Source: Drechslerella dactyloides (taxonomy: Eukaryota > Ascomycota > Orbiliomycetes > Orbiliales > Orbiliaceae). Taken from it: DNA of 64,000 bases. The translations under genes and the position numbers were made by a program. Each line of letters starts with the position of its first letter. Position 1 is the first letter of the stretch. Shown here piece by piece: positions 23,463-34,859 of this stretch. The DNA is taken from assembly GCA_020064725.1 (NCBI GenBank), contig JAGTWJ010000019.1:1736001-1800000 (forward strand). Reading direction: 5' to 3'. Under the pieces are notes generated by a model that ran no database searches, had not been told where the DNA came from, and saw only the letters and a list, made by a program, of their open reading frames with translations.

Positions 23463-24551
23463 ATGCGGACGCCATCGAACGCCCTGTGCCTGCTGGCACC
23501 GCTGCTCCTGACGTCACACGTCGCAGCCATGAACTTCGAGGCCGTCCACATCAACGGCGACGGAAAGACCGACGGGCTGCCCCCCTGGCGACTCAACTCG
23601 GTGGTGCGGATCAACGGCGAGGAAAAGCCCGACGGGCTGCCTCCCTGGCGACTCAACTCGGTGGTGCGGACCAACGGTGCAAAGTCTCCCATCCCGGTCG
23701 AGATGTTCACCATGAGCAAGGTATATACCCTCTGACTTTGCTACATATCATGCTCCATAGCATCGGTGTGATGTACTTTTGTACATGTACCTCCTACCTA
23801 TATCCAACATGCATGCCTTCCTCCATGCGAGGGCGAGAAATGCGAACAGTCACGAGAGCACTTTCCATATTGCGCCTCGCGAATACAATCAGTCGCATCG
23901 CCGTAGTCACATACTTCCAACATCTACACCACCCCCTTTCCACGAACCACCCGCCCAATCCGTCCCTGATCGTCGTCGTCTTACATAAAACCAAAACTAA
24001 CAACTCCGGTTACAAAACAGTGCCCCGACGCCAGGGACTGCGTCGCAGACCTCGTCCTGCCAACCATGGCCAAGCTCTTCGACTCCGGCAAAATCACCCT
24101 CAAGCCAACCTACATCGGCACCCCAGACGACTCCACCGGCGGCATCGCCTGCATGCATGGCGAAGGCGAGTGTCTCGGCAACATCCTCCAGCTCTGCGCC
24201 TACGAGCTCTACAAGCCCGAGCCCAAGCGCTGGCTCGGCTTCACCTACTGCATGGGCCAGAAGTACCGCCAGATCCCCGACCCCGCATTCGTCGAGAGCT
24301 GCGCGCGCGAGCACGGCATGGACATGAAGAAGGTGTCCGACTGCGCGTCCTCCACCGAACCCAACCAGGGCGTCGAGCTGCTGCGCACCAGCGCCCGTCG
24401 CGCCATGTCGCTGAAGGTCAAGACGAGCTGCACGATCGCCGTGCAGGGGAAGACCGTCTGCGTCCGTGACGGCGGACAGTGGAAGGCCGGCTGCAACGGC
24501 AGCGTCGACGAGCTGGTCCAGCTCATCGAGTCGGCCTACAACAAGCAGTAA
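23463..24551 (+). CDS. secreted GILT-family thiol reductase with N-terminal tandem repeats
   Basis: GILT (gamma-interferon-inducible lysosomal thiol reductase) family proteins reduce disulfides in acidic compartments; fungal members are secreted or vacuolar and little studied. Two exons: 23463-23720 and 24021-24551, with an unusually long 300-nt intron; 262 aa. Residues 1-22 are a signal peptide ending VAA. Two 20-residue repeats follow (about 30-69; core DGLPPWRLNSVVR). The thioredoxin-like strand PVEMFTMSK then runs into CPDARDC (Cys87, Cys93), at the usual place of the CXXC site. The family signature CxHGx2ECx2Nx4C is complete at 130-145 (CMHGEGECLGNILQLC). Three further Cys form the usual C-terminal pattern. 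In the classical enzyme the second active-site Cys is three positions after the first; here it is Ala90, with Cys93 nearby. The family call rests mainly on the signature. Confidence 0.88.
23550..23669 (+). repeat. two tandem 60-bp direct repeats inside the GILT-family gene
   Basis: Copies at 23550-23609 and 23610-23669 differ at only a few bases. A degenerate third start (ACCAACGG) follows at 23670. The unit is exactly 20 codons and stays in frame. The few differences cluster at the codons for GDGKT versus GEEKP, while DGLPPWRLNSVVR is identical in both. Confidence 0.92.
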
Positions 24552-25511
24552 AAAAACAAAAAAACTGCTGCCTACTCCATATTCTAGGCAAAAGACACCA
24601 GGCACACGACATGTTACTGTATAGTATAGTAGATCGTGCATGTATGCATGCATGCATGTGCGTGTAGGATTTTTGTCTAGGCGATGAAGGTTGTTGTATA
24701 CTCATTGGCTCGCTCGCCGTGGAATGCTGACTTGCAGAAAATGCACGTCTGCATGTTGCATGCATGGTGCAAGAAAAAAAAACGCCGTTATACCAACTCG
24801 AGTAGCGACCCGTCGATCGCGGCAGACAACCTTCGCTAGCGACGAGTTTCGTTCTGTATTTGTACGCACGCTGGGTGGCGGACGGGTTTTTTTGGGGGGT
24901 ACCGTAATATAGTAATGTACAGTAGTGTTCGATTAGTATACCATGCATTCTATATCCCGTAGTCACAGATACATCCGTCCATACGTACCTACATTACTTA
25001 CTTTTCGTCTCCTGTGAAGTTCTCATGCACCTGCGCCGATCGCCAGGGCGCTTGTTGCACATACTTGCGTGAGAAAAGCTGGTTCCTAGCTGTGGCCGTT
25101 GTGTATGATATATGTGCATACCTCGCTCAGCTCCGACGTCAGGGATGGACATCCAGTTGTTGTAGACACGTAGCGAACACAAAAGCCAGCGCTTTAGTGG
25201 TAGTATTCCGGTCGAATGGAGCGTGCAAAACCCGGTTTTTCCGCAAGATTTTGTCAGCATTCCAGACATTCCTCGCAGTCTACCGTCTATATATATACGT
25301 ATGTAAGTGAGTACTTACATTCGAGCACTCTAATATATATATGGTATATAAGTGTCTGTCGTCGTACGGTACTGGCGTGTCCGTGCATTCCGTGCATTCG
25401 ATTGGGGGTATTGGCAACCTAGAACGTTCGTGTGGATGCAGGCCTGGCCTCACCAACTCTTTCGCAATTTTTATGCACGGTAGCCAGCTAGCCAGCCAGC
25501 TAGTTAACTTT

Positions 25512-25535
25512 TGTGTGTGTGTGTGTGTGTGTGTG
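25512..25535. repeat. (TG)12 microsatellite
   Basis: Twelve perfect TG units, followed by a degenerate GCGTGCATGCG. Confidence 0.95.
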
Positions 25536-26683
25536 CGTGCATGCGAGCGATGCGTGACTAATGCTCATTGATCGTTGCATTCTTCCGTTGCTTCATTTTA
25601 TTTATACATACGGCCGCCCGCGATGGTCGATCTCCAGGGGGCTGTTTGTTAGCTTGTAACACTCGTACAGCGAGCGCCGATCACGAAGACGCGGGAACTA
25701 ATAGTATACTATACTTATAAGACGGTACCTACTAGGTAGATATCAGTAAGTATCTACTTCGTACTCACTTACCGGGTAGTATACTAGTAGTCCCCGACGA
25801 CGCGACGTGGCCGCAGTAGATTTCAGGAATCCCGATTCTCTTGCGAGCGAGCGCTAGTATACTAGTATACTGTGTGGTTACGATATCGGTGTCGGAAGGA
25901 GGAGGAAAGGATTACCGTCTAGTGCACCGCACTGGCACTAATACCCCTCTCGTACATGTAACCTGTCCGGACCGCAAATCCATCCAACGAGTGGTAATTA
26001 AGCTGAACGATAGCCAACGCTAGCAGTGTGAACTTCGACTTCAGTCGGCCGAGCGAGCTCGCGCTCGAGCTGACCGGTTGGCGAGTTGGCCTATGCACAC
26101 ATTATCTCGAAGGGGAAGTATTTGTCGCCCGCTACGGCATAATTCTACACTTTTTTCCTCCACGGTGAAACAACTACGACTACGTGTAGGGTGCGGGTGA
26201 CCTGATATCTACTGAGTAGACCGTGCGTTGATGCGAGCGATTTGCCCGGATGGGAAGATTTAACCTCCTAATCGATAGATAAATCGTACGTATACGTACA
26301 GACCACATCATACATACACACTTCCGTCGAGGCGTGCGTACATATTACGTATATGACATGGGGACGGCGCGACAGATCGAAATTTGAGAGAGCCGGAGAA
26401 GTCAACAGCGGTGTGGGAAAGTAAGCTAGTGGAGTGAGTAAGGCTAGTACAGCGATCCATCGATATCATATACATGAAACGAAGCGAGGGGATCCATCGC
26501 CCTCGGACAGCAAGGAAGGAAGAAAGATCTCAAGAAAAGACTGGTGACAAGACCAGAAGTGAAGATTTTTTCGTTTGGAGTTTTTCAAACGGTCAAAGTT
26601 GACTGCATGCGATCGTGCGTGGGCGAAGAAGTGTAAAACGTGAGATTTGTAGCGACCGACGAGAAGTGAAGAAAGGAAAGCAT

Positions 26684-26712
26684 GACGACGATGACGATGA
26701 CGATGACGATGA
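26684..26712. repeat. GACGAT hexanucleotide repeat
   Basis: About four to five near-perfect GACGAT units in noncoding DNA, giving a spurious Asp run in one frame. Confidence 0.85.
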
Positions 26713-27050
26713 TCAAGGAAACGAACGACCGAGGCATCCAAGCAACAGTAGAGAAAGAAGAAACCTGGGTATATGCAGGGAAATTATAACGCCCGAACGA
26801 AAAAAACAACGTACGTAACACGAACGAGGATGCAATACATGCAGCGTACACACAGATAACCATAAAAAATCCAAAACCAGTACACCGAGTAGTTTTCCTC
26901 CTTTTGATAGTATACCTTTTTACCTAACATAATACCCTTGATAACCTATCCGAACCAGCCAACCCTATTGACAGCTTGAAGAAAAAACATCGTAGTGGAT
27001 GATAACATGCGACGCTAGCATCGCGGAGGGGACAGCCGGCTCGGGCTGTG

Positions 27051-28121
27051 CTAAAGCCAGTTGGTGGACTTGGACCCGCGGATCCGGACCATCTTGACCT
27101 GGTCCTTCGATACCCGCTGCGACTTTGTCGCGCTGGCCGACAGCAGGTCCGGGCTGCTCTGGTTCAACATCTCAAAGGCGGTGGTGTGCCTGCCGCCCCA
27201 CGCGCGCGACTTGGGGATGTACATCCCCTGTCTGCTCGTCCCCGTCGTAGCTGTCGCATGGGTCCCGTCGCTGCCCTCCATGAACAGCTCCGGGTCCGGG
27301 TGCCTGCTCAACATGGCCGCCGCGGACCGCAGCCCGTTGCGCAGGGACGCGAACGAGCTGGACCGCGAGTTGGACCGCGAGGCCGAGCCCGGGCATGCGG
27401 GCACCTCCTTTGCCGTGACGACAACCTTGTGGTCCACCGTCCACGTTTTCGAAGTGAAGGACTCGCACCGCTTGTGCGTCGGCTGGATCGGCTCGTCTTC
27501 TTCTTCGTCCGCGTCTTCGTCGACGTAGGGGTCCAGACAGACGCAGTCGTCTTTGCTGGGGTGCAGGAAGCCGAAGTCAAAGTTGTACGCCGTGGGCAGC
27601 TCCTTGCGCGGCGGGAGCTGCTGCAGCGGGGAGCCCATTATCGTGTCCTTATCCTGGCCGTCCTGCGTCGCCAACGCCGGCATCTTGGCTACCGGAGACG
27701 GGGAGGGAGGAAGAGAAGGCGGAGGTGAGAATGCGAGAGGTGGTGGAGACGAGTTGGGGGTTATCGGCGAGAGAGTGATCGGGGACAGCGGCTTGAAATC
27801 GACTTCGAGGCTGAAGTCGAGGGTGTCCGCATCGCCGCAGCTGCAGCAGAGGCTGCTGTCCGTGTTGCCCAGCGAGTCGAGGAGCGCGCGAGATGGCAGG
27901 TCGCAATCGATGCACAGCGTCGAGGGGTAGGAAAGAGAGCTGCGTTTGAAGTTCGTGGGCGAGCCCTGCGAGTTTTGAGGATCACAGTTAGCAACTTTTT
28001 CCTGCACTTCACTTCACTTCTGCTGGCGGTGGAGATTTTATGAACTTACAATTTGGAGATCGTGTCTCCGGCCAACCTTCAGACGGCGTCCAAGCTCCTG
28101 CTTTGACGCGGCACATCCCAT
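27051..28121 (-). CDS. probable N-myristoylated, palmitoylated protein (MGCAASK start), fungal, unknown function
   Basis: Two exons: 28121-28050 (24 codons) and 27965-27051; 84-nt intron with GTAAGT donor; 328 aa. The second-exon frame stays open upstream, but splicing at 27965 links it to an ATG followed by GCAASK. This is an N-myristoylation motif (Gly2, Ser6, Lys7) with an adjacent palmitoylatable Cys3. Basic residues follow (ELGRRLKVGRRHD), so a plasma-membrane or vacuolar-membrane anchor is likely. A Cys cluster at 42, 45, 64, 65 and 67 could bind metal. After that come Pro/Ser-rich SPITP repeats, an acidic patch (VDEDADEEEDEP), an Arg/Ser-rich stretch and a basic C-terminus ending RGSKSTNWL. 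There is no enzyme domain. It is probably a peripheral membrane adaptor. I do not recognise the family. Confidence 0.8.
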
Positions 28122-28451
28122 CTTGATCCTGGAGATCGAGACGGACTGCTCGCGCGCTGTGGTTTGAACGTACCGGTACCCCAGGTCTTCACGCAGGAAA
28201 ACCAAGGATCTTATATCCAAAAGTGCAAAAACTAAGTCTACAAGGTGCAACGTGAAAAATAAAACGTAAAGTACGGTGGAGAAAGGAAGCCAAAGCCAAA
28301 ACCTAAAAGAAGGAAAAAAGGAACTAGAGATATAATATAATAGCGTCGTAAGTGGATATGGTGTGATTGGATAAGCTGCGTATTAGACCGAGCTATGGTC
28401 AGAGCTAAAGCTCAACGGTCTGCTAACCGGAAACTGGCGATTCCCTAGCGG

Positions 28452-28459
28452 TATATATA
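28452..28459 (-). promoter_or_regulatory. candidate TATA box (TATATATA)
   Basis: Self-complementary, so it fits either strand. Its distance of about 330 bases to the minus-strand ATG at 28121 would allow a normal fungal leader. Weak evidence. Confidence 0.25.
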
Positions 28460-28547
28460 GAAATGGAGAAAGAAGAACGGAGACACAAAGCTAGCCAGCC
28501 GGTGGGGAACAAGAGGAGCAGGAGCAAGTGGGAAGCCTGAGGGTGCC

Positions 28548-28567
28548 GCTTTGCTTTGCTTTGCTTT
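28548..28567. repeat. GCTTT pentanucleotide repeat, 4 copies
   Basis: Four perfect GCTTT units in noncoding DNA. Confidence 0.9.
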
Positions 28568-28780
28568 GCACCGGCTGACGGGGAGAGAGCCCAGGAGAAG
28601 AGACCCCCCTTTGACGTCAATTGCAAGCTTGTGCGGACTGTGTAGGGTGTCAGCGAAGATCGGGAACGGTGGCAGGACCGGGCGGATCAGCGATTCACTA
28701 TATACATACGGCGGGACGCATGGTGCGAAAATGAACGAGTGAACGGAGGGGTGAAAGAAAGCAAAGAGAGAAAGAAGGAA

Positions 28781-28809
28781 GGGATGGAGCGAGGGATGGA
28801 GCGAGGGAT
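28781..28809. repeat. 12-bp tandem repeat GGGATGGAGCGA
   Basis: Two full copies and a 5-base partial third, in a purine-rich run. Confidence 0.9.
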
Positions 28810-29473
28810 AACACAAGAGAACTACTTCTAGCCTCAATCGCAAGCCTCCTTCTCACTCTCTCACTCTCTCTTCCTCTCTCTTTCTTTCTCGATTTCGTAA
28901 AGTTTGCCCGTCTCTCTCCCGCGTCCTCTCTGGCTGTCGCCCCAGGGAGGGACTAATACTAACTGATTTGGCTGGAATAGCTGCGTGTAACCAAGAGCAC
29001 CGTCGTCGTCGTCGTGTGTCAGAGGCATAACGTGGGATGGATCGAAGGCATCTCGCTTGGAAATGCGCCCTTGCATGACACGGCCAAAAAACGACGGCCG
29101 AAATGCGTTGCAGGAATGTTGCAAGCGAGAAAAAAGCTGGCCCTCGTCCGCAAGGGGGGCCATCCCAAGGCCAAGCCAATTGCAATTGCACTCTCCGTCT
29201 GAATCAGCCTGGATGCGAGGGGGGAAAGAACACGGTGAACGCGGCACGGTGGCTGGCGGTGCGGCAGTCTGGGCGCCCGGCCGGTGTCCCAAAACCGCGA
29301 TATCCGGGCTGCGACGGGCTCATTTTGGGCGAGGGAGCAGGGGTGCGCGATGTCTGTGGTGCAGCTGCGGGCTGCGCTGGGAATGCGCAGGACAGCATGC
29401 GGCAGGATCTTCGCTGCAGGCTGTGTGCACGGGCGGCCGTCCATCCCATTGCATCGTGAGAGTGCTCGTCCGT

Positions 29474-29546
29474 GTATGTATGTATGTATGTATGTATGTA
29501 TGTATGTATGTATGTATGTATGTATGTATGTATGTATGTATGTATG
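29474..29546. repeat. (GTAT)18 microsatellite
   Basis: Eighteen perfect GTAT units (72 bases). Because 4 is not a multiple of 3, it stays open in several frames and creates spurious MYVC/YIHT-type ORFs on both strands. Confidence 0.97.
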
Positions 29547-32500
29547 CACTGTCACGTCGAGGCGATGATTGAATGAATGCTCGTCCGCCGGAGGGCTTGC
29601 AAATTATAATTAACGGCCGCGGGGTGGACATGTACGAAGCATGGATATAGCTATGGACATGGACATGTCGTCTGAATGCACATTTTATGTGGCTCCTGGT
29701 GTCACAAACCGACTTCCGGCCAATGGCGACGCGGCAACTCGCGAAAATGCAACAGAGCAGCAAAAGTGCACCTTGCATGCGGCGGAATGGTGGGCATTCT
29801 TCGCGCCCCTCCTGGCGGCCAGAGCTGAGCCGGCGTCGAGAAATACGAGCATGAGAGCCAAAGAATCTCCACTTTCACGCAAGGAGGCGGTTGCGACGTT
29901 GATCACTGCACCTTTTCTCGCCCCGTCGAGAGGAATTCTCGCGGTACTTCTGGACTTGTACACCGAGTACTTTTTCAAAAGTTCGAGGTCCAGTTTTGTG
30001 TTTGAATTCGACTCTTTTTTGGGGGGAGCTCGCAGGCAGGAAAACTAAACTTGCCAGCCGCGCCTTACGCAAGGGGCGAGATATGGACGCGCCCCGAAAA
30101 GGGCCACCATCCACACACGGCCTGGGAAAACAAGGCCACAGCCAATGAACGTCCTCGCCCAGCTTCAATTATCGTCAATTGCCAGCGTGCTTGGGACAAA
30201 GGGACTCTTCAAACAAGGCAAGGGGACAACAAAGTTTCCCAGCAGTTTCCCTCTTGCCCTCTCTCCAGGCTGCAAACCGACGCCTGGGTTGGTAGTAATC
30301 CACGGTACTTTGAGGACCCGCGACAAAAGTTGGCTAACGTTATGGGTCCCCGGCAGATAGCCTCCTGGCGAGCCAGACCCGACTCCTGGGCTGCGGCCGG
30401 CCACGCAAGAGTTTAGACTCTTGTCAAAGCTAACGATCGACCCTTGACCGTGATAGTGAATGATACGGTATCGACGCTCTCTCGGAGAAGCCCATAACCT
30501 TCGTACCCCTTCCTTGCACCTAAGAACGTCCAATCTTCCCTTTTCAGCTTCTCGTCGCCCGATGGCCATATCATATCATGATCTTTCCAAACATAACGTT
30601 AAGCTGTCGTGACGTCAACCGTCGCAATGCAATGATCTGTCAAAACATCATGTCATAACTGCTGTGAATGCAAGCACGTATGCATCGGCACCTGTAATCA
30701 AACTACGCGAATCCATGCCGCTCGCTGCATGCATGCACAGCATAGCCCCCGGTCGAGAACTAATGAATGTTTTATCCACTACATGTACTACACGAACCAT
30801 GAGATGCATCATCATGATCATCTGCTCCCAATGCAATGGCACATGACGCGGTGGCAGACGGCAGAGCTAGAAGGGAGCTCCACCACGCGTACGCCACCAG
30901 GCACCGATCGATCAAATAGATCTATGAAGCGGGACGGCACATCCATACCCAACTTGCAACTTCAAGACGGGCGCGAGTGGGCCCACGTATACTATGCTAG
31001 CCAGCTGGCCTCCTCGGCCGTGTTTCCAACAACTATAAGTAACCCCGTCGAAGCCAGGGGCGCCTTCTTGCATCTTTTTTGCAATTTTTCTAGCTGTGCA
31101 ACCAGCTTTTTTCAGTCGGTTCCGCCGTGAAGGGAGAGTGGGACCCGCCGAACACCGCGTAGACGCGACGCTTCGGTTTTCCGTAGCGTCCCCACTTCGA
31201 CTGCGAACCAACGGTACCGTCCACCCAATATTATATTATCGATACTAGCGCGGTTCTCTAGCTCTGGTCCAGGCCCTCCATAGCCTTTTAGCTAATCCTA
31301 AACACCGAACCGAAAATCCTCCCCAGCTGTCTTTTCTAACTTTTCTGACAGTCTGTCTTCTGTCTGTCTTTGGTGTCTCAAACGATACAGCCCCACGAAA
31401 ACCAGTCTCCCGAAGCAACTCAACATCACCACGCAAGGGGCAACGTTCTCGACGCGAAAATGGCAACCCCCTTTATGCAGCCGAACACCTGACGACCGCC
31501 CCAATTTCCAAGACGTCTCATCAGACGGCCTCAGCTAGCTTTAAACCATCTTCGTGAGCAATCACTCGACCATATCCGCACCTCGATCGACGATGATCAA
31601 GTGAGGGGAGGGGTTGGGACAACCCCGTATGCATGCAATGATAACAGAATGCGATGCAGAAATATCCCGTCCGGGGTTACCTCTGCAGAATCAATCTTCA
31701 GGATGGCAGACCGGCTGGCAGGTTGGTCAGATGGCCCATCTTTTGCTTTTCCTCAACGTTTGGGAGATTAATCGTTGGGCACCTTGCGTCCTGCTAGTTG
31801 ACCGTGTCCTCTGGAGGATAGCTACCAGCTAGGTGGCTGGCCGATCGCGAGGCGTGCGATTGCTGAATAAATTGGCATACTCGAATATAAACGTGGGGTA
31901 GAGGGGGGAGCTAACACTGCATATTGCGGTACATTCATATGATGGATTATACATCGTACGCATGTACCTTAAGCTTGCGATGCCGCTTGGTTGCTTCCAT
32001 ATGAACCCAGAAATTAATTCCGCAGACGCACCCCTCGATCGACTGAAGTTATGCTACGTATACAGCTGCGAGCTGGAGCTCCACCCTGTGTCCACTTGCT
32101 CAATCTCACATCATGCACGTCGACGTAACAGAGCTGCAGAGCTCACTGGAGTACTCGAGTACAGGAGGTCTGTAGCTACTTGTAGATTGCAATCGTCGAT
32201 TTGTGCAACCTCGACGCGACGCAACGAGGTTCCGTATTTCTCCTTTGCTTTGCAAGCCTCTAGCGTCATATCATCACTCCTGCAGAGCAGATTGGTATCC
32301 ATACATATATGATATCATCCGATATTTCGTGCCGATAGGATGATTGTAACCCAATGCGGACACATGCACAAGCTGATGAATAACAGCACCCCCCCGGTTA
32401 TCCGAGCAATCTCAGCCAGCCATTGCGATTGCGAGTCTGAACACGAATGGAACGCCAGCTGAAGTCTCGGCTCGTGACCGCCAGTCCGCGAAACATGCCG

Positions 32501-33196
32501 CTATGAATCCAGTAATTTTCGAGCCGAACAGAAGTAAAGTTTTGATATGGGTGACCAAATGATATGTTATGGCCCCACAGTCGTGGTAGCATCCGTACGG
32601 CCGGAAAAGTCAATCAATCGACCACGTACTATTATTTACGCCCAAATTGTAAGGCAGCAGCGTGCAGAGCCTCGAGCGAGTATAGCTTGGGATCGGGAAG
32701 CGATGTTAGCTCGGCCGACAGGGGACCGAACCGAGACGTTCAAGACATACGGATCTGCCTCTTGGGACAGATACTAAAGCTAAGAGCTTAGGCTCTCGGG
32801 GTGGCCGATATCCACAATGAGATATTAGGGTTTAATGTCTTAGTTGCATTTGAAATTTGTCACGACCTAGCCCCCGTGGATACCAGAAGCTTCACCGCGC
32901 AAGTTTCCCAGTGCAATATAAACGCTGGCGTATAAACAGCTCGTCTGGGCATCTACAATGGGCATGGCCCCGTTGCGCTTTGTGCCTGCTAGCGGCAATG
33001 GAGGGTCCACTGGCATGTCTCAACATGCCTTCGATAATAACGTGAGACAGAACCAGAGCTTTGATAATTAACAAAAGTCCGTGGATGCCGTACAGCGTGC
33101 GAGATGGCTTCCCTTCCGGCTCCGGTAGGCGCCGTAGATCGCAAAGAACGATCACGCCACCGACAGCAATGAAAACATCCCTTGATCTACCCTGCC

Positions 33197-34859
33197 TCAT
33201 GGCTTGGGAGCCTGCTTGAGGTGAAAGTTCTTCAGGCGAACGAACTGATCGAACCCAAACTTGGACAAGGTCTGGCCTCGCCCGGAGTTTTTCCAGCCAG
33301 TCCACGCGAGATCCTAGTGATATCGAGCATCAGCTTTGTGATATTCTCCTTTGAATATCTCGACTGGAAGGCTGGGATCTGTACTCACCGGACTTGGGTA
33401 GTCTGCTCGGTTGACGAAAACCGTGCCGGCCTCCACCAACTCTGCTAGCTTCTCGCCAGTTGGGACATCGCGAGTCCAGATTGAAGCTGTTAAACCGAGG
33501 TCGGAGTCATTCATGAGATGCACGGCCTCCTCATCCGACGAGACCTTCTGAATTGCGATGACGGGTCCGAACGTTTCCTCCTTCATGACACCTGAACGCG
33601 CATGTGATTCACGTTAGCCAATGCGCATCGTAGACTATGCAAGCCTCCGCGGATCTAGCAAAAGAATGACTCGAGGGTATTGAGACGAGCTTACGCATGT
33701 CGTGATTGACACCGACTAAAATTTCCGGCCGGACGAAAGTTTCTCCAAGTGCCTCCCCTTCCTTGAAGACATCAGGCGTCAAGGACTTGGCGCCAGAGTC
33801 CAAGGCCTCCTGGATATGCTTCCTGATATTCTGCGCGCTCTTGACACTGATCACCGGCCCAAGGTGGCTGGATCCGGTGAACGGATCCCCAAGTTTGTAC
33901 CCGTTCACCACGCCGACCACCGCCTCCACGAACTTATCGTAGACACCCTCGTGCACATACACTCGCTCGATAGAACAGCAGCTCTGCCCGCTGTTGAAGA
34001 CTGCGCCATCGACAATCTCCTCCGCAGCCCACTTGATATCGACGTCCGACCGGATGTATGCAGGATCATTCCCTCCCAATTCCAATCCTACGGGAATAAC
34101 GCGCTTCGCCGCCGCCTGCTGCGTGGCTAGGCCGCCAGCCACAGAGCCGGTGAAGGTAACGGAGTCGATCCCCGGCGCCGATACCAGCTGGGACAACGTG
34201 TCAGGGTTCCCGCAATGGACGACCTGCACCACGTTTTTCGGCAATCCAGCCTCCTCCAGCACGGATAGAAGGGACTCGGCGATCGTGGGGGTCTGTGGCG
34301 AAGGCTTCAGGATTAGGGCGTTCCCCGCAAGCAATGCTGGCACCAGGGAGTTGACAAGAATGAGGTATGGGTACTATCACAGCTCTGTTAGCCTCGTATG
34401 TAGGTACATGTACATACACATGCTTATCTCCACATAACGACTTACATTCCACGCGAATATCACGAGTATGGTACCGAGTGGCTCCTTCCGAATGTACCTC
34501 GTGAAGCCAGCCTCCTCGTCGCCAGGGACGTCCTTCAGCACGTCCGAGGACACCTTGAGCATGTATTGCCCGCGGTGGACAGCGGTCTTGATCTCCTTCG
34601 CGCAATACTGGATCGGCCTGCCCATCTGCTCGGTTAGATCGCGGGCTAGGTCGTCCGCTCTAGATTCTAGGATGTCGAGCGCCTTGCCGACGAGCTTCTG
34701 ACGAGCGGCCAGATCATGTGAGGCCTTGAAGCTCTTGAAGGCGGCCTTTGAGGCCTCGACGACAGCCGGTATCTGGTCGGGAGTGAATTCATCGCGGGTG
34801 TGGATTGCCTGTTGCGTGATCGGGGAGATGGTCGTAAGGACGGGCTTGTTAGTCGACAT
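33197..34859 (-). CDS. NAD(P)-dependent aldehyde dehydrogenase
   Basis: Oxidises an aldehyde to the acid. Four exons: 34859-34446, 34373-33695, 33591-33389 and 33313-33197; introns 72, 103 and 75 nt; 470 aa, a usual length for the superfamily. The cofactor-binding segment starts after AWNYPYLILVNSLVPALLAGN (joined across intron 1), followed by LKPSPQTP. The general-base Glu is in GLELGGNDP (about residue 236) and the nucleophilic Cys in NSGQSCCSIERVY (about 270). KEETFGPVIAI and a C-terminal GWKNSGRG complete the fold. There is no targeting peptide, so it is probably cytosolic. The pattern is nearer to succinate-semialdehyde/betaine-aldehyde-like ALDHs than to the ALD4/5 acetaldehyde type. 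The substrate cannot be read from the sequence. It is divergent from the Clr2-like gene, 886 bases apart. Confidence 0.93.

Larger units (their letters stand above)
24552..27050. other. 2.5-kb convergent intergenic region rich in short repeats and palindromes
   Basis: Between two converging genes. It contains three TGCATGCA octamers (two overlapping at 24645-24656, one at 24757), a (TG)12 tract at 25512-25535, four AGTATACT palindromes between 25703 and 25871, and a GACGAT repeat at 26684-26712. No supported ORF or RNA gene. Confidence 0.6.
28122..33196. other. 5-kb intergenic region, no supported gene
   Basis: Includes the likely promoter of the MGCAASK gene (a TATATATA at 28452-28459 about 330 bases upstream of its ATG), a pyrimidine-rich run near 28853-28890, simple repeats (28548, 28781, 29474), and TGCATGCA octamers at 30726/30730 and 31630. 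Open frames up to 178 codons exist, mostly across the TGTA repeat or as mirror pairs on both strands, and none resembles a known protein. Confidence 0.55.

Noticed and set aside
23550..23669. Repeats as a fungal RiPP (dikaritin-type) precursor
   Set aside because: No Kex2 KR/RR sites between the repeats, only two copies, and the same protein continues into a GILT domain.
23486..24469. 327-codon plus-strand frame through the GILT-family gene
   Set aside because: It runs through the 300-nt intron and reads the GILT exons in the wrong frame, giving Arg/His/Pro-rich nonsense.
27048..27728. 226-codon plus-strand frame
   Set aside because: Antisense shadow of the MGCAASK gene; Arg/Val/Gly-rich with no domain.
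29019..29568. Open frames with YIHT or MYVC repeats
   Set aside because: Produced by the (GTAT)18 microsatellite, which is open in several frames on both strands.
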